Shown here piece after piece: positions 13,311 through 25,300 of a stretch of DNA of 64,000 nt (position 1 is its first letter; each line of letters starts with the position of its first letter). The stretch is from Rhinopomastus cyanomelas (Eukaryota > Chordata > Aves > Bucerotiformes > Rhinopomastidae): contig VXBP01003514.1 of NCBI GenBank assembly GCA_013400115.1, positions 255,888 through 319,887 of the forward strand. The letters are read 5' to 3'. The translations under genes and the position numbers were made by a program. The notes under the pieces are model-generated. The model did no database searches. It saw nothing but the letters and a program-made list of their open reading frames with translations, and had not been told where the DNA came from.

Positions 13311-13367
13311 CGTCTGTCCGGGGGGCGGCGGGAGCCGCGCGGAGCCGCTCGCTGGGGCGAAGCCGAG

Positions 13368-13420
13368 GGAGGGGAGGGGGAAAGGGAGGAGGAGGAGGCG
13401 GCAGAGGAGGAGGAGGCTCC
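13368..13420 (+). repeat. Purine-only tract in the ANO1 5' leader
   Basis: A GGA/GGGA-rich, almost pyrimidine-free tract sits between the predicted transcription start and the exon-1 ATG. It would form part of the 5'UTR. Such tracts can form triplexes or G-quadruplexes; that is inference only. Confidence 0.6.
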
Positions 13421-13458
13421 CGGCAAGTTGAGTTTGGAGCTGCGGGGCTCGGTGGGAG

Positions 13459-13516
13459 ATGGAGAAGGATGAGATCCACCTGCGCCCGCTGCCGCCCGCC
13501 GCGCCCTGGGCACCGC
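13459..13516 (+). CDS. ANO1: ANO1 coding exon 1 (N-terminal extension, residues 1-19 plus one base)
   Basis: The frame opens MEKDEIHLRPLPPAAPWAP and ends at a strong donor, GTAAGT, at 13517. The ATG has a purine at -3 and G at +4. An in-frame TGA at 13429-13431 lies ten codons upstream, and no ATG is visible between the predicted start site and this one, so it should be the true start of transcripts from this promoter. The 58 coding bases leave one base over, which pairs exactly with the two extra bases at the start of exon 2 (C+AC, His20). The peptide is acidic then proline/alanine-rich, has no membrane segment and matches no domain I know. It is not part of the human protein that begins MRVN; longer ANO1 forms from upstream exons are plausible. 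The main uncertainty is that the link to exon 2 crosses a 36-kb intron. Confidence 0.8.
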
Positions 13517-16500
13517 GTAAGTCCGCTGCGACGGGGAGGTGCGGGGCGGTGCGGAGCAGGGTCGGTGAGAGGTTTCCCGACGGGGAATCGGGCCCCAGTG
13601 CCCCGATAAGCGATTTATTATTAGCGTTGATTTATTATTAGCGTTTCATCGCCTATTTTTGAAAATGCGGGAGTAATCTCGGCAGCGGAATAAAATATCT
13701 TCCCTCCCAAATAAATAGATAAAACTACGTGAAGTCCTTTTCACGGGCATTGATATAGTAGTTAAAAACTTGGCTAACGCTGGGAAGTCAATCTGATTCT
13801 GAAAAATTGCCGGAGTTGGGAGTCCACGGGCTAAATCCTGGAGTTGCTACTAATTCGCACTGAGCAATAATTAAGAAAAGGGTCTTAGGAAATGAAATGG
13901 CTCTGTCTGGGGTTGTCAGTAATGCTTTTACAGAGCTGGCTAAGCCGCCTAGCCCTCCTATCATTAACTAATGTGTGCAGCGAAATAAATCGTGTCTCCT
14001 GGAAGGGGAAAATACGTTCTTTGGCTGAGAAGTTGCCGAGCGGTTTGGGAGCCAGCGAGCGGCTGGTTTCAATGGGGTAGGGGGGTGGGAATTTCCTTGG
14101 CTTCCCTCTTAGAAATAAATCCCGGCTCGTCGGTGCCGGTGCGTGCATGTGCGTCCCCGGGATAGGTTTATGTAAACCCCTCACTCACACGCACTGTATA
14201 TAAACCCTTCACGCACCGGAGCGTGAATTTTACAAGCACTGTTTACCCAACGCGGGGGTTTTTTTTTCCTACCAGTTTGGAGACAATAAAACCAGAACCG
14301 AGATGCTAACCAGGAACATACTGGGACACGGTTGGTTATGCAGTGGAATTGTATACAAATGAAGTAAATTTAGCATGGCACCGCTTATAAATTCCAGGCT
14401 TTACAATCAGAATTCCAAATCTAACTGTTTGCAGCTAAGAATAGCGTGGGGAGCCCTTCCCTTTACTCCTTCTTTTTGGATTCCCATGAAAACCGTTATC
14501 CTAGAGGCTGCTCATTAAATGGCCAAATATTTCTCTGGAGTTCAGCCCATTTCTCTATGTTCATCAAACCATAGGCTGGCCAGAGTGCTCAGGCTGAAAA
14601 GAAAACTGTTTCTTGAGTGTTTGACACAAACCAGCTGGGATTTGTATCTGGACCGGGGGCACAGGGTTCCTATATGTTACCCATTGTGCCATGTTAACTT
14701 CTTCCTTAAAATATGGAGGGGCTCAAACTTTTCCAGGCAAGGAAAGCTGCTGCTACAAGGACCACAGGGTAAAACAGCACTGGAAAGCTCTACCATTACT
14801 CACGGGGCAGGTGGCAATTCATCACGAGGTATCCGCAGCAGCAGCAACAGGGCAGTGAGAGCCCCGAGGAATTGTTTGAGTGACTCCTTATCTTTGAGAA
14901 ACTTTACCTTCTGTATCAGCGCGACATCACTGAGTTTACTGAATCACCCCATAGCAGCGCGAGCACTGGGTACTGGCTTCATTAGTGAGTTCGAGGAGGA
15001 GTTTCGTTCTCTGACGGGGATGTTTGCATTTCGCTTGATGACCTGTCCAAAAGAGTTCCTTTGTAAAAGCTGTTTATAAGGTGGAACTGCTGTCTAGTAA
15101 CAGAGGGGGTACAAACCCTACGCAGTTGTCTGCATTTATTGTTGGAGAGACACGTGGAGACCCGTCCTTGATGTTTTCACATGGTTTTTGTACTCGGAAT
15201 GCCTCCTGTGGACGGCTGAGGAAACTTGCTTGTTACAAGGCGTTGGGGGAAAGTTTGGGTCAGTGTGAGGATGACAGAAAACAGGAAAACAAAGGGAAAT
15301 CCACGCTTCCCTGAGCTCGGGGCCAGTACTGCTGGTCACCTGCTTTCACAGTATGACTTTATTATTCGCTAGCAAGGAAAGAAGTGACCTCAGGACATTA
15401 TTTTTGGCTCTTTCGGTGGCATGAAAGGACAGGTGTCCTCAGCTGCATCTGTGCCCCAGGACCCAGACATCACAGCTGATCCCTGCCAGCTTGTTTTATG
15501 CCAATTCCTTCCTTCTGTGCTGGGGTAATAGTGAAGAAGGGGTGAGGGTCAGAACCAGGGTGGGCTCTGGGGAAGGGTACTGGGTTATGAAAGGAACGTA
15601 GTGATACCCTGTCACTTCACAGAAAGGCTTAGGGGCACTGGGAGAAGTGCTGGTAACAGGATTAGGAGTCAAGGCTTTGCCCCCAGATTTCAGTAATTAA
15701 GAGCTCCTTCAGTGAACAACACACCCCTTTGAAAACCATGAGGGCTTTTGCCACTGACCCAAATGTCATCAGACTATTACCCCTGTAAATAAGTTGTCCC
15801 CTTTTCCTCTGGAAGACATTGTTCAACCTGGAGCTGGAACTTCCAGCACAGCCTTGTAGGTCTCTCTTATGTCTCAGCCTGTTTCCCATGGTAGCACTGC
15901 AGCCATTTCCATTAACAGTGAAAATGATGAAGCATATTAAGCTAATAATTAATCAGAGGTGACAAGGGACTAATAACTGTATTGATTTAATTAGGACTTC
16001 TTTTCCAGCTCTGTAACTTGTGCTCATGCACATCATTAACTTCATATTTTAATTTTCAATGATAACTTATTAATTTCCGGGGGTGAGCACGTACACAACC
16101 AAAGCCACTGCTCTGACTTGGTGCCTCTGAACAACTGTGGGAAGTGTGTCTTGTCCTTGCTGAGACCATCAGCAAGCAGGGGCAGTTTGTCAGTCCCTGG
16201 GAGCTCTTCCAGAGCATTAAGCTGGTGGGAAATAGTGATTGTGGAGTCAGATGTGGTGGATGTGCTGGTGAGGTACGTGTGGCTCTACAGCTACGCACTG
16301 CAGGTCTGATGTGAGATGTGGGGGGGAAAGCAGCACACCAAAACAGAGCGCAGGAGAGTAACCCTGGGAAGTAGCTGTATTTATTGGCATCAGGAAGGGG
16401 AAAGAAGTGCCTTTTGACTTAAGTGCACCCTTTGGATTCTGGTGATGTTGAGAAAAGGAAATGCTTGTGGACGTGCTGTGGTTGGAAAATAAGGCTGGAT

Positions 16501-17204
16501 TTAAATTAGGGTCACTTTGGGGAAAAGAAAGAAAGGAAAGGGGTTGTGACAGGCATGACAAACTTGAGGACCTCACTGTGTGAAAGGCTGATGAATGCTG
16601 AGTTTACTCATCCTGGTCCCGTTTCAGTGGGGATGTTTAGCACTCACTGGGGCATGTCTGGCATCTTCTGCAGCTGAGCCTTTGGCAGGCCAGTCCTGAC
16701 CAGAGACTCCTTCAGGAGGCAAAGGAGTCTCTCACTGAGAGCACCACACTAAATATATGTCTGGGTTGCACTGTACGAGGTTTGTGGCTTCTTCAGAAAG
16801 AGATTCTCTTAGCTCTGCACTGAGCTCAGTATCCTGATCTGTGTTACCAGGCTACTTGCAAACCTTTGTGCTGTGCAATGAAAAGGTCAATCCTCTGCTG
16901 CATCTTAATTTGCACAGGGAGGAGATCTGTGCAAGAGAAAAGCACTGAGAAGGCTTCAGAGATGGGCCCATCTAAAGTCCTCAGCAATGCCCTTCAACAA
17001 TGGGTGTTGATGGGGTGTTTGAAGTGCTTAAGCTATGGGGCTTCTCTTCATGTAGAGTCATTGGGTTGGGCCATGGTGTGGGAAAACCAGACCAAAGAGC
17101 TCTGTGAACAGAAGACACCACTGTTCTTATTTCTTTTGGGTGTTTTCAGTGAATTCTGAAAAAACATCTTGGTGCAAATCTTTGGTTTATCACCTAAGTC
17201 AGCA

Positions 17205-17625
17205 ATGGTGGCATGAGGACAGGCTGAGGGAACTGGGGCTGTTCAGCCTGGAGAAGAGAAGGCTCTGGGGGAGACCTCAGAGTAGCTTCCAGTACCTGAA
17301 GGGGCTCCAGTAGAGCTGGAGAGGGACTTCTTCCAAAGGACTCTGGTGCTGGGACGAGGGGCCTGGGCTCAAGCTCTAAGAGGGGAGATTGAGATGAGAT
17401 CTGAGGCACAAATCCCTCTCTATGAGGATGCTGAGGCTCTGGATCATGCTGCCCAGGGAGACTGTGGCTGCTCCATCATCTCTGGAGGTGTCCAAGGCCA
17501 GGTTGGATGGGACTCTAGGCAACCTGGTCTGGCGAGAGGTGTCACTTGCCCATGGCAGGGGGTTGGCACTGGGTGATCTCTGAGGTCCTTTCCAACCTAA
17601 ACCAGTCTGTAATTGTATGAAACAG
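17205..17625 (+). mobile_element. Older CR1-family fragment with 3' end
   Basis: Sense copy of a diverged subfamily: GAGGACAGGCTGAGGGAAC, CTGGAGGTGTCCAAGGCCAG, GGTCCTTTCCAACCTAAACC, ending CTGTAATTGTATGA. Confidence 0.88.
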
Positions 17626-18892
17626 TTCTGCTCATGTTCAGAGACTACCCAGGCAGTTTTCTCTTGGGAGCATGTGTGCTGGTATGGGAATAGTCACCTT
17701 CCTGACCTCACTCATGTTTGCTGCCAAACTTGAGATTAAGCTAGGACTCTCCTCTTGTCATGGGCACAGACCCCAAGAGGGGTTTTACAAACGACGAGTT
17801 CTCCAGGGTTGGCAGCCGACAAGCCTTGCCGGGACCCTATCACGGGGTTATTTTCAGTGGTGCTAAGTCATCCTGTGCCAGCTGTTAGATCTGGGCAATG
17901 CAACAGATCAATGTGACTAACAGCCCTCAACCTTTTTCCAGCACTTTGAAGAGCAAAAAGATAGTGGTGTCTCCTTTGTTGCTGTAATTTATGGTAAATA
18001 CCAGCCTTTTGGAAGCAACCACAGTGGCTGCCTTGCTCAGGAGGCTCTGAAGGTGCAGGAAGCAAAAAGCCACTCGTGCTGGGCTGCATTAGGCACTGCT
18101 GCTGCTTCTCTGGCCAGCCCACACGTCCTCAAGGGAAAGAGATCCTTATTTATTTGGTTTAGCCTTTGATCTGTGTCCTTCATCCCTCTATTTCTGAAAG
18201 TAGTACTCCATCCTGGTGGGAGGGCCAGCCCTTCGCCCTGCCCCTAACCTCCTGTCTCCTTTAGCCTTTCTCTGCCGACAGCTGACCCAGCTCCCCGCCG
18301 ACATCCTCGCTTCTCGTTTGTTCTCTTTGTGCTGCTCCACATGCTCTACCCTTCCAGCCTCCGCTGCTGTTTCCAGCGTCTCATCCCTGTCTCTCCTCTG
18401 TGCTGGCCCACATGCCCGTGTTTTTTTTTCCTCTTCTTCCAACTCCCACACTTCACATCTTTGAACCCTCTCTGGCAGTCTGTCCTTCCAGCCATTATGG
18501 CACCTAGTTCCAGAGTTGAACTGATAGGAAGGAAGATAGTGGCAACGCTAGATCCAGAGCCATTTCTCTTCAGTCTCTTTGCCTGCTTACCTTATCTGCT
18601 CATCTGATTTATTCCTGGCAGCTCTGCATCTGTGCTAGGACCTGGATGTACATTCTCATTCCTATGAGTGGTGTATTAATAATACATAGAATCACTGAAA
18701 TGTCCTTCCAGACCACAGCTCTGAGAAACAGAACCTTCATTCTTCTGGTTTTTTTTAAGCCAACATGAGCATCTATGACATTCTGCACACAACTGTCAGT
18801 GATCTGAGGGACTTTTAAACTGTGCAACCTGTTAGGAAAAGGCTAAGTGGATTGCAGGCATTAACTGCTCTTCTTACATCTGCTAAATTATT

Positions 18893-19313
18893 CACAGAGC
18901 CACAGGACATTAGGGATTGGAAGGGACCTCAAAGGATCATCCAGTCCCATCCCCCTGCGACAGCAGGATCACCTAGATCCAGTCGCACAGGAACATATCC
19001 AGGCAGGTTTTAAACATCTCCAGAGAAGGAGACTCCACAACCCCCTGGGCAGCCCGTTCCAGTGCTCCGTCTCCCTCACCATGAAGAACTTCCTTCTCAT
19101 ATTGATGTGGAACCTCCTCTGTTCCAGCTCACACCCATTGCCCCTTGTCCTACTGCTAGATGACATTGACAAGACCTGGCTCCATCCTCCTGACACCCAC
19201 CCTTCCCATATTTATAAACATTAATGGGGTCACTCCTCAGTCTCCTTTTCTCCAAGCTCCCTCAGCCTTTCCTCATAAAGGAGACGTTCTACTCCCTTCA
19301 TCACCTTCACAGC
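18893..19313 (-). mobile_element. CR1 LINE fragment
   Basis: Antisense young-type copy running from the CACAGGACATTAGGGATTGG end to CTCCCTTCATCACCTTC. Confidence 0.95.
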
Positions 19314-20202
19314 ACTGTTAGTGAAAAAGGGAGAAGATTGGCAACTAAATTATATTTCCAGTGCAGAATCAGGACACTTTTAGGAAGTGAGGAGGAGAAG
19401 TGGACAGATACTGACTTCAGTGACATCACAGAGATAAAAACACTGAACATAGTCCTCTGAATATACTTAAACACTCCTCCTCCTAACATGGTGACATGGG
19501 AGTTTTATTGTTCCTCTTGAGAAGAGGTGCAATAACCAAGATGCTATAAGGTTTCAGGATCACGCTCATTTTTAGTTCTGAAGTAAGACAAACAGTCCAG
19601 CACCACAAAACAGTCACAGAAAACCCTGTTCTTTATTTATGTCTGATCCTCTGCACTAGAACATCTTGCTGGCGAGGCACCGTACCGCAAGATACGTCCA
19701 TGAACGTGCTTGCGATTCTTCCCGGATTTTGGCAGCCAAAGGACTCAAAATACGGTGGGGCTCTGTGCCCGTGGTGTGATTGCCCAGAAGAATCTACTGC
19801 AGGCTGCAAAAGACAGAAGCTTTTATGCAAATCCCTTTGAATTTGTCACAGTTGCAGCACTATTGTCCTGAGGAGATTTTCTACTGATGCTGTTTTGGCA
19901 ACCCAGCAAGAGAAGGAAGCAGAAGGGTTGTGTGGTTGTAGTGTGTTTGCTGCCACCTTGTTGGTTGTTGAGCATCCAACTCCATGTTACATCACCTGCT
20001 TGGTTTTGGTTGGCTTTGGTGTGGGCTGTTGATATGGGGAAGCTGATCCTTCTTGAGACCTTTCCTTCCTTGAGACTCTTTCTCATGTATTTAACCTGCC
20101 GTGCACCCTGTTGATCAAAGACATGTCTTTCACCATTTGGGATCTACGGTCTGCTGACATGATGTATCAGAAGGGAGGTATCAGCTGTAGGACCGTTGAA
20201 GG

Positions 20203-20500
20203 GATCACGGAATCAAAGACTGGCTCAGGTTGGAAGGGACCTTAGAGGTCACATACTCCAACCTCTCTGCCATGGGTAGTCATGCCTCTCAGCTAGACTC
20301 GGTTGGATGAGGTGCTGAGGGATCTGGTTTAGGGGCGAACATGTAAGGTAGGGTAGACAGCTGGACTCGATGACCCCAGGGGTCTTTTCCCACCAGAGTG
20401 ATTGTGTGATTACTCAAGGCCTCATCCAACCTGGCCTGGAACACCACCAGGGAGGGGGCAGCCGTGAGCAGACCATGTCAAGGCAGCAGTAGCCTGGGTG
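20203..20500 (-). mobile_element. Older antisense CR1, split by a nested CR1
   Basis: The 3' part is at 20203-20297 (GAAGGGACCTTAGAGGTCAC, CTCTCTGCCATGGG). The same element resumes at about 20411 with ACTCAAGGCCTCATCCAACC. A sense CR1 lies between. Confidence 0.8.
20298..20410 (+). mobile_element. CR1 3' end nested in an older CR1
   Basis: Sense copy: GGATGAGGTGCTGAGGGATC, GGACTCGATGACCCCAGGGG, ending GAGTGATTGTGTGAT. ACTC occurs at both borders, either a short target duplication or chance. Confidence 0.82.
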
Positions 20501-20842
20501 ATGAAAACACCCTTTCCCAAGGCTCATCAGTGGAAACTACTACATTATTCCATGTCCTGTGCTCCTGGCACAGAGTCTGGGACTGGGCTAAAGAAGGAAA
20601 ATGTCTCTCTGCCTGTAGTCTGACTCTTGGTATGTGGTCAGCAAACCTCATCCAGATGCCTGTATCTCGCTGCATGCTTTTTGAATGTTCCTTCTCTGAT
20701 GAATGGCAAGAACAGGTTTCTAAAAATAAGTTGATAGTTTTCCCTTTTTATTTCCTGTGACTTAATATACTCTATTTATCTATAGAGCTACTAGTGATCG
20801 TCATTCTTCAGCTCACCAGAGTATAAACAGAAGTGAGCCTGA

Positions 20843-21581
20843 GTCACGACGTGAGGATGTGCAGCCAGGCTCTTGCCAGGATACTGGGCAGGGGTAGGAT
20901 GTGCAGCCCAGCATCCACGGAGGGAAGGGGCTGGCTGTGGGGTTGTGCCTCAGCGGTCTCACGTGCTGGAACATAGAAGGTTCCACATAAATATGAGAAG
21001 AAACTTCTTCATGGTGAGGGTGACAGAGCACTGGAAGGGGCTGCCCATGGAGGTGGTGGAGTCTCGTTCTCTGCAGACATTTAAAACCCATCTGGACATG
21101 TTCCTGTGTGACTGGATATAGGTGATCCTGCTGTGGCAAGGGGGTTGGACTGGATGATCCTGAGTGACTTGGTCTAGGTGATCTTGCTCTGGCAGGGGGG
21201 ATGGAATGGATGATCCTGAGTGACTTGGTCTAGGTGATCCTGATGTGGCAAGAGGGTTGGACTGGATGATCCTCTGTGACTTGGTCTAGGTGATCCTGCT
21301 GTGGCAGGGGGGACGGAATGGATGATCCTGAGTGACTTGGTCTAGGTGATCCTGATGTGGCAAGAGGGTTGGACTGGATGATCCTCTGTGACTTGGTCTA
21401 GGGATCCTGCTCTGGCAAGGGGGTTGGACTAGATGATCCTGTGTGACTTGGTCTAGGTGATCCTGCTCTGGCAAGGGGGTTGGAATAGCTGATCTTTCGA
21501 GGTCCCTTCCGATCCTTAATGTTCTGTGAATGATCTTTTGAGGTCCTTTCCAATCCCTTGATGTTTGGTGCCTCTGTGAAA
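20843..21581 (+). mobile_element. CR1 LINE with minisatellite-expanded 3' region
   Basis: Sense copy: GTTCCACATAAATATGAG, GAAACTTCTTCATGGTGAGG and GGAAGGGGCTGCCCATGG, then the 56-bp repeat array. The 3' end is CTTCCGATCCTTAATGTTC, followed by a second diverged copy of the terminus (GGTCCTTTCCAATCCC) to about 21581. Confidence 0.92.
21108..21495 (+). repeat. 56-bp minisatellite inside a CR1 3' end, about 7 copies
   Basis: The unit begins GTGACTTGGTCTAGGTGATC and ends GGATGATCCTGA or CCTCT. Units start at about 21108, 21164, 21220, 21276, 21332, 21388 and 21443; the sixth is one base short. The unit is the CR1 stretch just before the 3' terminus. Units 3 and 5 are identical, and units 2 and 4 share GGGGGG and GGAATGG variants, so a 112-bp dimer was duplicated. 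Confidence 0.95.
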
Positions 21582-23393
21582 TAGACATCAGACATGAAAG
21601 GCTCTTCCTGCCTCTTTCTGCATCTTGTTCTGGAGTGACAAGATCTTGCAGCTCTGTGCAAAGAGTAAAATAAGAAATGAAAAGATTGGCCTCTTGAGGT
21701 TATTTATCACTAAAATACTAAACTCAAGTGAGATCCCACTTAATTATTCCTCTCACACTATCCCTAAGGTTGAACAGACCAACATCCAAAGCAGCAGTTA
21801 CTTCCATTTAATTAGCTCAAGGAACATACTTTAACAAATTTAGTCTTCCAACACGTTCAGGCCATTCATCATGCTGCTGACAGCGTGCCCCAAACCAGTC
21901 ATCAACATGAATCAAATGGATCTGAAAATAAACCGATGTTACTGGCATTTGTCGGAGATGGTCTCCTTTCTGCGACGACTGCCTACTGAAATTGAAGGCT
22001 GCTCTGCACAATGGTAGCAGAACAGGCTATAATTTTGTTGGTTCATTAAAAACATGAAGTAATCAGACCTAAAACGTGCTGAGCATCAGTTTTGCTCCCA
22101 ATACATGCCTTGGGAGAAACTCTCTGTTGTGAAGTACCCCGTATGAATGCCATGAGGTAGGTTAAAAGGGAAAGACCCCTAGAGAATCATGCTGGACGGT
22201 GTGACTTTGTGCTGTCTGGAGCTCTGGTTGTTGAAGGTTGGCTAATAGGACTGACTTTGTCCTCTGGGACAGGTGGACTTGCTAAAAGGATTATGCAGAG
22301 TGACTATTAACATATTCCATATATTTTTACCAGCCTGACTGATGGGACAGAGGGCGTGGAAGAGTAATCCTTAACGTTCATTTCAAATGATTAAATTAAT
22401 TCAGCTCAGCTCTACTGGAAGTCTGTGCAGAATATGGGGATGTGTCATTTGACCTTGTAGGTAGTAGAAGACACCATAAGAAAATTAACTCTACCCCAGC
22501 CAAGACCAGCAACCCCCCTCCCCACACTGTCCATATATCTTTTCTGATCTTGCCAACACAAACACATGGTTTATGGGCAGCTTTGCTCCCTGCCCTCCCT
22601 TTTCATTGCTGAAGGTGCTTGTTTAGCTGCCTTCTCAGTGATCCCTGCTGTTGGGTTGCCTGGTGAAACCAGCTTCTCTGAGAACCACAGGGTAAGGCAT
22701 TGCACAAAGTGTTTCGGGCTTCACTTCTGAATGTCAAGTAAGCAAAAGGAATCAAAGCTTGGATAAACAATCAACTTATCCCAGATACATGTTTGCAGTT
22801 CCCGCAGCTTCTCCCAGCTCTGTTTGCAGTTCCTGCAAGTTAAATCAACATCTTCTCTAAGTAGACAGGGACAGTACTTAGTCCACACCAGGTTTTAGAG
22901 GATTATCAGCACTGCACTAGAACTACACTGCTGCGTTTGCAGGCTTCAGCAATTTATCCGGGAATGGTCTTACACAGTTTAGTGTTGACATCAACAGGGA
23001 CATAGACTGGGAGTGCTACTTCATCTCTACAATTGCTGTCAATAATCCATTTAGCTGAGACCAGCTAAAAGGCCCCAGAGAGCAGCCTGAGGTATGTTGT
23101 GAGGACATTCTTCGGCCAGGAGAGCACTACTTCTCTGCTACGGATCTGTGATTCAAATTCAGGTGCTGCAGGAATACTTTACTCTGTGTATCCAAGATGT
23201 ACAATGGTATTTGGGCTCTCTGAATAGGAAAAGATCCTGTTTCTGAACAGTTGCACTGGGGGACATTCAGGAGACCTCCCTTTAATTCATGTGGTGGGAA
23301 ACCAGCTTGAGAGGCAAAGGCTGAACACAGAAATCATGTCCTAGCTCTCTGCACAGGCTTTAGAAATGCAAACCATTGCTTTACCCACGGATC

Positions 23394-23851
23394 GTAAATC
23401 ACAGAACATTAAGGATGGGAAGGGACCTTGAAAGATCCGTCCAGTTCCCCTGCCACAGCAGGATCACTTGGATCCAGTCACACAGGAACATGTGCAGGCA
23501 CATTTTAAACGTCTCCAGACAAGGAGACTCCACAACCTTCCTGGACAGCCCCTTCCAGTGCTCTGTCACCCTCACTGGGAAGAAGTTCCTTCTCACATTG
23601 ATGTGGAACCTCTTCTGTTCCAGCTCATACCTGCTGCCCTTTGTCCTATCACTAGATGCCACTGAGCAGAGCCTGGCTCCATCCTCCTGACACCTCATAC
23701 TTATAAACATTAATGGGGTCACCCCTCAATCTCCCTTTTTTCCAATCTGAAGAGACCCGGCTCCCTCAGCCGTTCCCCATCAGGAAGATGCTCCACTCCT
23801 TTCACCATCTTTGTGGCTCTGCACTGGACTCTCTCCAGCAGCTCTGTATCA
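23394..23851 (-). mobile_element. CR1 LINE fragment
   Basis: Antisense copy from AATCACAGAACATTAAGGATG to CTCTCTCCAGCAGCTCTG. It has a short deletion near 23692-23700. Confidence 0.94.
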
Positions 23852-23894
23852 CTTTAAAGGACTTCAAAACTTGAGTGAGCCATTGTTATTGGTC

Positions 23895-23943
23895 AGGCTT
23901 GATGATCTCAAGAGTCTCTTCCAACCAGAATGATTCTGTGATC
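23895..23943 (+). mobile_element. Short CR1 3' terminus
   Basis: Sense terminus: TGATGATCTCAAGAGTCTC, TTCCAACCAGAATGATTCTG. An old-type consensus. Confidence 0.75.
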
Positions 23944-24911
23944 AGCAGAGCTCATCAACTCCTGTTGCATCACATTCATTGGCTGTCACAGAACATTTCT
24001 TGTGTGGCCCCAATGGATGTGTTGAATTTAAGGTCTAACAGGCAAGAACAGGTATGTTGACAGACAGAACAAGAACTGCCATTTCAATTCACTCAAAATA
24101 TGTTTGACTGAGAGAAAAGAACCCTTGTCCATGACACGACCGTGTGTGTTGTGTGGGTGAGTAGCAGCAGCGGAGCAGTCTATATCTACCCCAGATTACA
24201 CGGGGTAAAGTTGTTCTAGGTGCTTCTTGCTTCAGAACAGGAGTCTAGCCACGCACAGAGAAATTGTTCTCACTGGAGCCTTTCTTACACTGTGGCAATG
24301 ACTGGTCTTGTGTGTGTTGTGATAAAGTATTGTTAATCAATCTTAACTGTCTACGTCCATCTGACAGTGTAACTGAGCAGCTGAGTAATGAAGACCGAAG
24401 ACAATGTACTGAGGACGAGCAGAAACAGGGGTTTGGTTTAAACACTCCTCTGCACACCAGAGGTTTATAAATCAAATCAAAACTTTTTAAAGCAAATGGT
24501 TTCTAAATGTCAGGTGAATTAATTAAATTTTAAACTTTCTCCTTGTAGCATCTTGCTACCAAGCTTTCAGTTAAAAGCGACAGATTCTCGTCTCCAAAAC
24601 AAGACCTTTGTTGTCTTGCTAATACAAACGAATGAAAGCTTTCCCTTTTTCCTCTCTCTCCAATATATTCTCTCAAAATAGCTCTTGGGGACTGTATTCT
24701 GCGATGTGCTGTGCCCTCTGGCCCTCGTCCAGCGAAGCACTTAGCAGAACAAAGAGCCCTGGTTTTGGTGGGAAGTGGGCAACTGAGCATGAGACCCTCC
24801 CCTGTCCCAAACCCCTTCCACGCGTCTGTGTTTTCAAGGGAAACCTGCAGCACACCTCTTCCCACCCTGCTCAGTGTGTTTTCCACCAAACCCGAACAGT
24901 GTTTCACAGCA

Positions 24912-25095
24912 CAGTCCTGATCCCTTCCTATTTAAGGGGTTTTAAGAGCTCTTTAGTTCAAATAGAGGGTTTTGTCATATCTGGGTGGGTTTAGACTTGA
25001 CATCAGTCCTGATCCCTTCCTATTTAAGGGGTTTTAAGAGCTCTTCAGTTAAAGTAGAGGGTCTTTGCCTTTTAGGGTAGTTTAGACTTGACATT
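24912..25095. repeat. 92-bp tandem duplication
   Basis: Two adjacent copies start CAGTCCTGATCCCTTCC at 24912 and 25004. They share TATTTAAGGGGTTTTAAGAG and TTTAGACTTGACAT and diverge by roughly 10-15% by eye. The second copy abuts a CR1. Confidence 0.92.
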
Positions 25096-25300
25096 ATGAC
25101 ATATCTTTTCACAGAAAAGGTGCACAAGCACTGGAATGGGCTTTCCAGGGAGGTGGTTGAGTCGCCATCCCAGGATGTGTTTAAAGATCGTTTGGATGAG
25201 GTGCTGAGGGATGTGGTTCAGGGGTGAACTTGTAAGGTGGGGTAGATGGTTGGACTCGATGATTCCAGGGGTCTTTTCCCACCAGAGTGATTCTGTGATT
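25096..25300 (+). mobile_element. CR1 LINE 3' fragment (second subfamily)
   Basis: Sense copy: GGCTTTCCAGGGAGGTGG, TTTAAAGATCGTTTGGATG, GGTGAACTTGTAAGGTGG, ending GAGTGATTCTGTGATT. Same subfamily as 52805-52980 and 56888-57031. Confidence 0.92.

Larger units (their letters stand above)
13010..13560 (+). promoter_or_regulatory. ANO1: CpG-island promoter of ANO1
   Basis: This is the most GC- and CpG-rich stretch of the window. It includes a CCG run near 13158-13176, GC boxes (GGGGCGG type) near 13218-13227 and 13244-13251, and a CGTCA half-CRE at 13236-13240. A TATA-like TATTTAA lies at 13304-13310, which predicts a transcription start near 13335. The island directly precedes and overlaps the first coding exon, as expected for a CpG-island promoter. 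The assignment to ANO1 follows from the phase-compatible splice from exon 1 to exon 2. The factor sites are motif matches only. Confidence 0.8.

Noticed and set aside
14519..15079. 186-codon open frame in intron 1
   Set aside because: Composition is low-information with no recognisable domain, it lies entirely in ANO1 intron 1, and it has no splice or promoter context. Probably a chance frame.
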